Of a DNA stretch of 64,000 nucleotides, positions 57,578 through 64,000 are shown one piece after another (position 1 is the stretch's first letter; each line of letters opens with the position of its first letter). The DNA comes from Sisyra terminalis (lineage: Eukaryota > Arthropoda > Insecta > Neuroptera > Sisyridae), in contig OY292274.1 in assembly GCA_958496175.1 (NCBI GenBank), positions 14,777,689-14,841,688 on the forward strand, in the 5' to 3' direction. The translations under genes and the position numbers were made by a program. Below the pieces are notes generated by a model. That model worked only from the letters and a program-made list of their open reading frames with translations, was not told the origin of the DNA and searched no databases.

Positions 57578-57812
57578 GGCTCAAGTGTACTTTAGCACAC
57601 CAACAATCTGGCAACGTTACATTTTCGACTTTGTTTTTAATTTAATTCGCGATATTTTTGTTAATTCAATTCTAATATGGTATAATTCTCTCTTTTGTGG
57701 CAAAATTTTCATTATGGTCCGATTTAATCGCGAATTAAAATAAAAACAAAGTCGAAAATGCAACGTAGCCAGATTGTGGGTGTGCTATAGTCAGCTATAG
57801 TACACTTGAGCC
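57578..57812. mobile_element. MITE with perfect 8-bp target duplication
   Basis: The ends ggctcaagtgtact (57578) and agtacacttgagcc (to 57812) open arms of about 75-90 bp that match closely (gccagattgtgggtgtgct on the right pairs with agcacaccaacaatctggc on the left; both arms share ttttcgactttgtttttaat). The flanks are agaagaac on both sides (57570-57577 and 57813-57820). The left arm lacks about 12 bases (agtcagctatag) present on the right. An 8-bp duplication is typical of hAT-type elements. No coding capacity. Confidence 0.9.
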
Positions 57813-57820
57813 AGAAGAAC

Positions 57821-59814
57821 TATTGAATAATCTTAACAACGATCTTATATTCCTGTATGGTTTCTATATTAACTTTCATATTAAAAGTTTGAAATCAATT
57901 CGGTACGGGTTATCGTTGTTTGATAGCGATAAAATTTAATATTCTAGTTATTTTAATCAAATAGAAAAGAAATAGAGGGTATGCGTATCTAAGTTCGAAA
58001 ATTTTTTTTTTGCCTTTAAAGCATGGGATACTCTAATACATACGTCATATTAATTATTATCCATAACAGAAACAAACACTTAGGAGGAGGAAGTATTGAA
58101 ACTTGGTTTGGTATTTAGTTGTGCTCGTAAATTTTTATTTAAATCGATTGAGTTAAAAATTACTTTATAGTCTACAATTATTTTAAATTTGTTACTTATT
58201 TTCTGGTTTCAAAGTGATAGTCAAATTAACCGTAATTTTTTATGTATTTGTATATAAAAAAATTAATGCGCAGTTGATCTTAAAGAAAATAAAAATCCTT
58301 CATCAATTCTAATGCACTCTTTTTGCACCTGAATGACTCAATATAAGCTACTGTTGAGACGAGTATATCTCTTACACCTATTTCAAGAACTGCAGGAGTA
58401 AATGATTAAGTGCAGAAAATAATAACTTATTCATTGCTTTAATTACAGGAAGATTTAATTGCATGCAAATTTAATAATACTTTTTTAATAATTTTCATAA
58501 AAAATTCACAACAACTTGGAAAATAATATTAAATAACAAACGGGCTTGATATCATAATGTAAACCATTTCTTTGCCATTCATATTAAGTAACAAAAAATT
58601 TTTCTTTCCGTTGAAAACCATTCATAAGAGCAAAAGATTTTCATTTAGGTACATAAAAGCGCTCATAATCATCAATCATAACTAATTATTCCACTAATAT
58701 CTTCGGACTACTATTTCATATAAGAAACATTAAAAACAAGCACCTTATGAAGTTGGTCCTCCCCATAAAAGCCCGCATAATAGTTTTTCTGAAATATACT
58801 AGTAAATTAACTCATTAAAACATTTTTTATTTATTTCAGAAATTGTAATGAAATTTTTAAATCAATATTCTCAATTTGATCTTACCTGTATTAGGAATAA
58901 ATTTTGACGATGTTATCGTTACCTTTTTATAAAATTTGTTGAAATATTGCTTAAGAAATATCACTTAAATATATTCTAACATTATAAAAATAATTGATAT
59001 GTAAATAGTTTGAATACTTAATAAAATGATGACTTAAAATAATATCTAAGTTGGTATTACGATAAATGTAAAATCGATCATTATAATATTTTATTTCTTA
59101 AAACCTAAAATGTCTTTTTATATAAATATTTGCTAAAGCTCTAATTTATGTAGAGTTTAATTAAAATATAACTTATACATTTGAAGAAACAAAAATCAAC
59201 AAGCTAATTTAAATTTTTTTACATAATTTAATTTTTATGCAGAAAATTTATATTGAAATTGTTATTTAAGAAGGTAGAAATAAATTGTTACATTTTCTTT
59301 ACTTTTAAAAAATTCAAATTAATTAGTCTTTATTAAATCAGTAGGTATATACTACTCACCCTTCTCATAACGCGAAGAGAAAATGATGAAGTCTTCATTA
59401 TGATTGTGTACTTTTCTTTTTTGAATGCGCTACTTTAAATTGAAAAGCTAAATATCTGGAAACCATAAAATATTTATAATTATTAAGTTATATAAACCAA
59501 GAAGATTAATAAAATACCTATTTAGCTTGATTTTTAGAAGAGTAAAATGTATATGTTACACTTTCTTATTAAATGGTATTTTTAATATTAATTGTAAAAT
59601 GTAAGGTGATAAAATTGGTTCGTTCTTATAGTAAAAATTAGAACAGGCTTACGGATAAAAACTATCAAAAATAATGGCTTAGAATAAATTGATCGAATTC
59701 TAGAGAGGCAAGTACATAATAAGTCAAAGACTGTATGGCTTTTTAGTACTGATATTTTTGATTAAGGTTAAAATCCAATTAATTTCTTATTTTTTATCGG
59801 ATAACTTTCCTTTT
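57821..59814. other. No gene seen over about 2 kb
   Basis: Strongly AT-rich DNA without recognisable elements. Confidence 0.35.
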
Positions 59815-59995
59815 TTGATGACACCGAATGGTGAACTGTTCCTGTCGACCGTCCTGGGAGAGGCGCGTCTCTACATATATACAATACAGCATCTCCAGTC
59901 GCTAGGCGACGTCTCCGTAAAAGCTCGCAAATTTTCGCTCCATGAGCAGTACACACATTCTACAGGTACCTCAACTGCTTCCGACATTCGATTCC
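59815..59995. promoter_or_regulatory. CpG-rich patch, candidate promoter or exon (speculative)
   Basis: In a very AT-rich setting this 180-bp patch holds at least ten CpG dinucleotides (tcgaccgtcctgggagaggc, gcgtctctac, cgctaggcgacgtctccg). Both strands carry an open frame across it (plus 59758-60048, minus 59768-59956), which is expected for a GC-richer patch and does not show coding. The palindromic word gagaggcgcgtctc lies at its centre. I recognise neither a protein nor an RNA family. Confidence 0.25.
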
Positions 59996-59999
59996 AAGT

Positions 60000-60629
60000 A
60001 TTATTGAAAGTTTTCAAATGCTTTCAAAGATTTTATGCAAAATTGTAAGGGTTTTTTTTTGACTTACTGATTTTTCTAAAAATCTAAATTTTTATGAGTA
60101 CCAACCAAACCATACTATTTAAAATAGATCAATACAATTAAGCTATTGAAAAAAAACCATCTAGTGTGTTAATTTTTTTAAGATATCAGATTTTCTTCCA
60201 AAATATTAATAAAAGAAAGAGTTTTATAAAAATAAGTTTTTACTATTGAGCTTTATTCATTGTATGACTTATAATTTAATATTTTTCCATTTATTTTCAT
60301 CCGTTGTCTGCTTTTGTCTTCTTGTAAGAAGTATTGTATATTTAATATATGTTTATGACAAAAGGCAAACCTACAAATTTCGTTCAGATAAAACCTTATC
60401 TTATCACTTGTATATGTTTGTCAAACAAATTTATTTGATGTTTTCTATGGTGTCAATGGGTTGAATAAAAAATAAATTAAGCTCTTAAACACGTTAATTG
60501 CTTTCGTAACAAATGCACAGAATGTAATTCAAAATGAATTTTGATGTTGGTTTTTGGAGGAAGTTTTATAGTAAAAAAAAACTCAAATATATAATAATGT
60601 AACGAGTAAATCAAAACTATTGTGAAATT

Positions 60630-60634
<5 letters not shown>
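60000..60634. other. No gene seen
   Basis: AT-rich DNA. A 72-codon frame at 60246-60464 contains a hydrophobic stretch (LIFFHLFSSVVCFCLLV) but nothing identifies it as a gene. Confidence 0.3.
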
Positions 60635-60685
<51 letters not shown>

Positions 60686-60701
60686 CTAGTATATATATAT
60701 A
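60635..60701. repeat. (TA)n microsatellite
   Basis: A long AT run, briefly interrupted by acatactagt. It ends exactly at the Helitron copy 3 terminus, so the Helitron inserted into or beside the repeat. Confidence 0.9.
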
Positions 60702-63129
60702 CTAGCTGATCCCCGCGACTTCGTCTGCGTAACTTAGTTGTAGTTATATTTAGTTAGATTTGCTATTTGTAGTAGAATATGAAAATTATTTTTCTTATTT
60801 CTTTTACGAAAAACATAATCATATTAAAAAAACACCTTTTTGTCAACTTTAAAAAGACACATTTAATAAACTATTAGGTACTTAGAATAAAAAGTTGTAT
60901 ATAATGATCAATTAATTTTCAAAAAATATTTATACACATCTAAAAAGAGTATGGTCTATTTCGTATACCTACGGTAGGTATACCTACCGTGAACCAATTA
61001 ATTCGTAAATCAATCACCATCTATACCTAAATAAAAACTATCGTTAAGTTCAAAAAAGTCAGTCATAGTTATGACTTAAAACAGTTAAAAGTTATCAAAA
61101 CACTCGCCTAGATATTTAGAATATTAGTAGAATTCCCATTTCATTGTCTCAAGTTTTACACTACTGAAATGTACAAAATTACGGCAAAATTAAAATTTGT
61201 TCAAATGCACGAAACCCAGTTCCTCCATAATCAAGTATAACCATTGTGTATCTATGCACTTATTATTAAAATATCTGAATTTCAACTATATAATTAAACC
61301 ATTTTGTTTTAGTTCGCCGAATTTCTCACTATTCGATATTCGTTCACTAATGTATTTATTTGTTAATACGTATTTAGGGTTTTCAGGTTTACAATATGTG
61401 AAAGCTAAAAAACTTAATGCTAACTTATGAAATTAACCTTTTTTAGATATGCATATTAGAGCTTAAATTTTAAAGCAGATCCTACGTTTTTGTTTTTAAT
61501 AATAAACCAACATTGTTTTATTTTAAGCGATTAAACATTTCATCTATAACGAACATATCTTGATAATTAAATTTGAAATTTCGATTGTTTATTAGACGTA
61601 ATGCCGTACAAACTTTGCCACCATTTTTCACTCTTTTAAAGGAGGAATTATCAAAAAACCATTTCTTATTATATATCTGCATTGTATATGAAAAACACTT
61701 TCCAAAGTTCACCGACACAAATATGCATTTATATTGTAAAATACAATGTAAAACGAAAAAAATTATGACCTTTATTTTGATTATCATGACTAAAAAGCAA
61801 TTCGATATCGCACATTTTGACGTTGTACATGCAAAATTTTTGGAAATAGATAGAAAGCGTGGAAGGAATTTCGAATATTTTATTTATTTTCAATAACAAT
61901 AATTGATTTTCAAATTTTTCTAAATACCGAAGAAAAGTTGGGTTTGAAAGATTTTATTTTTTGATTGATAATGAAATATATGACAAAAAATTGCTCCCTT
62001 AATGTTAAATAATTGCTCCAGGTCACAATCATTGATTCATAAAAATTAGATTTTAAAAAAGTCTGATTGTTGAAAAACAAAAAAAAAAAAATAAAAACCG
62101 CCTCTATGTTATTTGGTATAAGTACCTACTACCTAAACTTTTATACTAATTGAGTGAAATGACGTTATTTAAAATGCTGTAGTTAAAATGATATAACAAA
62201 AACAGAAACTTATTATTAATTAATTATTTATTTTTTAATAACACTTATTTGATTCAAAATTTCGATTGTTGATTAACTCTATATTTTCTCAAAGAAACTT
62301 AATCACCCCAATTCACTCTTTTAGGGTAGGAATTTTCAAAAAAAAAATCTTAACAGATGTCTACTTCTTAAAAGGAATACATCAAATTTTAAGATTTCAT
62401 CATTTAGAGGGGATATATAAATACACGATATTATGTATACACGGTTTTAAAAACGTATTTACTTTAAGTTTTATTACTGTTATTATTATTACTACTTTTT
62501 TTTTACTTTTTTTCGTTAATTCGTTAATATTTCCTTATTGAGCAACTCTAAGGGTCTATTTATAACAATTTTGTAAAAAAAAAAAATAAAAAAAAATCTG
62601 TGAGATTCGAATCCACGTCTTTATAATTTGGAGCATCAAAATGTTAGATATGTAAGCCATTACGCTATTAACATCAACCGTGTGTATTATATATTTAAAG
62701 GTTTATATATCAAAGAGGCAATTTTTTAAAATTTAAATTAAATTTACTGTGTTTTTTATCAGTTCAACTAAAAATATTTTTACAGATTATTTTTAGCTTT
62801 GAATTACCTTTCCAATGATATATAACTCACCGGTCTAGTGTAATTTCTGTTTTCATCCCTAGGGAATACCTTTCCTTATTTTTTTTTTGGAATGATAAGT
62901 AGCTCATAGTCTGTGGGAAATTGTGTTGTATTTTAATACCAAATTTCATTAAATTCGGTTGTTCCGTTCTTTAGTTAAATCGGTACACACAGATAGACAG
63001 ACAGACAGACAAAAATTTTAAAAATGTTAAATTTGGAATAAGGGCCTCTTGAAACAAATATTTATCCTAAAATTGGGTTAAAAATCGAAATGTACAGACA
63101 GGCGTAAGAATTTTATATATTAGTATAGA
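60702..63129 (-). mobile_element. Non-autonomous Helitron, copy 3
   Basis: On the minus strand the element starts A|TCTATACTAATATATAAAA (63129 downward) and ends gaagtcgcggggatcagCTAG|T (60702). It is 2428 bp and colinear with copy 2. It carries the tRNA-like module at 62597-62678 and the conserved 20-bp palindrome at 60971-60990. An open frame on the opposite strand (62266-62541, SFRVGIFKKKILTDVYFLKG) parallels the one in copy 1. No Rep/helicase is encoded, so movement would need a helper Helitron. Confidence 0.88.
62570..62678 (-). ncRNA. tRNA-like Pol III promoter module in Helitron copy 3
   Basis: On the minus strand the A box tagcgtaatgg (62668-62658) and B box ggattcgaatc (62614-62604) have the same spacing as in copies 1 and 2. 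The T arm (gtgga-ttcgaat-ctcac) pairs at four of five positions including one wobble. A run of T on the minus strand follows (62597-62572). Confidence 0.6.
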
Positions 63130-63130
63130 T

Positions 63131-64000
63131 GTGTTCCCTCATTTCTAAATGAAATGAGAGAATGACTATGTAGGAGGTAAAGACTTTAAAACTAGTGTTA
63201 TTTGACTTTTGGTAATTTTTTACCAAACCGTTAAATTCACAGTTTTTCCTGTTTAAAGATTAAATAATGGCAAGAAAATAGAAGTTAACTTATATAGAAG
63301 CTACATTTAAAAAAATATTTTAAAGTGTTAGAAAAATGAAGTCTACACACGAGAGTTACCTTACTAAAGCTGAATACCTGAAGATAAAAATTGGAGGAAA
63401 AATAGCAAAACATTTAGAGATCCAAAAGCAAAAATGCGTCTGAATTAGACAAGACTTGAATAAAAAACCAACTTCAAATGTAGGACCTATGATAGAACCC
63501 ATTTTTGTGAAAATATTGGGAGCTTAAGTAAGGGAAAGTAGCACGAGTTGATTTCTTGGGATAAGATGATCCTTTGCGATTGTGCTGAGACAACTAACGT
63601 TGTTTAGTTTATTTTACTGGTAAAACATAGTTCTGGACAACACACCTCACCTCCACCTCAGTCAAATCGTGATGGAGTGTGAGCATTAAATTGATTTTGA
63701 CGAGAAAAGCATAAAAATTGTTCACGGCTGATCTAAGGTAAACATAACTTTGAGCTAATATTACTTTTATTCAAACAATGTTTAATGTAATTACTGTTGT
63801 GTTTGAGGCTTTCTATTATGCTTTATTTTAGTATTTGAGCCACGTGAATATAATCACGTGCTAGTAGGTTATGTTAGCAAACTCTACCTGGGGGATCATC
63901 TTACCCATAGAGGTGTGATTACTTTATAAGGTTTTTAAAAAAAGGAAATATTTCAATCAAACCTCAATTTTTTTCTGGCTTTTTAGTTTACCTTGGGGAA
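63131..64000. other. No gene seen; possible short inverted-repeat element
   Basis: A hairpin gttccctcatttc/gaaatgagagaatgac lies at 63132-63166. The words gggataagatgatcc (63558-63572) and ggatcatcttaccc (63892-63905) are inverted relative to each other and could be the ends of a roughly 350-bp MITE, but the match is short and no target duplication is clear. Confidence 0.3.

Noticed and set aside
1..64000. CRISPR array, operons, Shine-Dalgarno sites, phage or plasmid features
   Set aside because: No regularly spaced repeats and no prokaryotic gene organisation; all coding traces are eukaryotic transposable elements.

Overview
The window looks like an AT-rich (I estimate roughly 70-75% A+T by eye) stretch of an arthropod nuclear genome, most likely an insect. 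The reasons are that every recognisable coding trace is a eukaryotic transposable element, that mariner, hAT, pogo, Mutator-like, Penelope-like and Helitron families occur side by side, and that there are microsatellites, short inverted-repeat elements (MITEs) and no operon-like packing. I find no intact host protein gene, no rRNA and no genuine tRNA gene. The window is best read as intergenic or intronic DNA filled with mostly dead transposons.

Layout. 1-1291: diverged Helitron copy; 1324-2237: deleted mariner; 4900-5800: pogo-like element; 6838-7373: second Helitron family ending in a tRNA-like/CTAG module; 7427-7811: foldback; 10758-13357: hAT-ended composite holding a Penelope-like element (PLE), a second hAT relic and a (TA)n run; 14164-14396: hAT MITE; 16255-17407: 128-bp tandem duplication and a deleted mariner; 19322-20602: full-length but dead DD41D mariner; 20868-23539: two MITEs, an LTR-like stretch and a deleted mariner; 25500-26181: retroelement-like tail and the longest open frame; 27230-27720: CpG-rich patch; 28569-28905: long-TIR MITE; 31495-32150: decayed autonomous Helitron protein; 33245-33850 and 35020-35937: mariner relics; 36690-38491: Helitron; 38644-39521: deleted DD41D mariner; 42660-43370: Mutator-like transposase relic; 43750-44461: duplicated block ending in a Helitron terminus; 44647-45222: deleted hAT; 45984-47077: TA-flanked element holding a near-perfect hairpin; 48712-51111: Helitron; 51530-53469: PLE with inverted terminal repeats carrying hammerhead-ribozyme-like motifs; 55017-55513: Tigger-like short element; 56345-57130: relic of a transposase-like protein; 57578-57812: MITE with perfect 8-bp target duplication; 59815-59995: CpG-rich patch; 60702-63129: Helitron.

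Nothing here works as a metabolic or cellular system. The most interesting signals are (1) a non-autonomous Helitron family, four copies, whose interior carries a tRNA-like RNA polymerase III promoter (A box, B box, T-run); (2) PLE terminal repeats in inverted orientation, each with a hammerhead-like core; (3) transposons caught in the act of becoming MITEs through internal deletions; and (4) two CpG-rich islands that are the best candidates for host promoter or exon sequence. All coordinates of element ends were read by eye from terminal repeats and target-site duplications.
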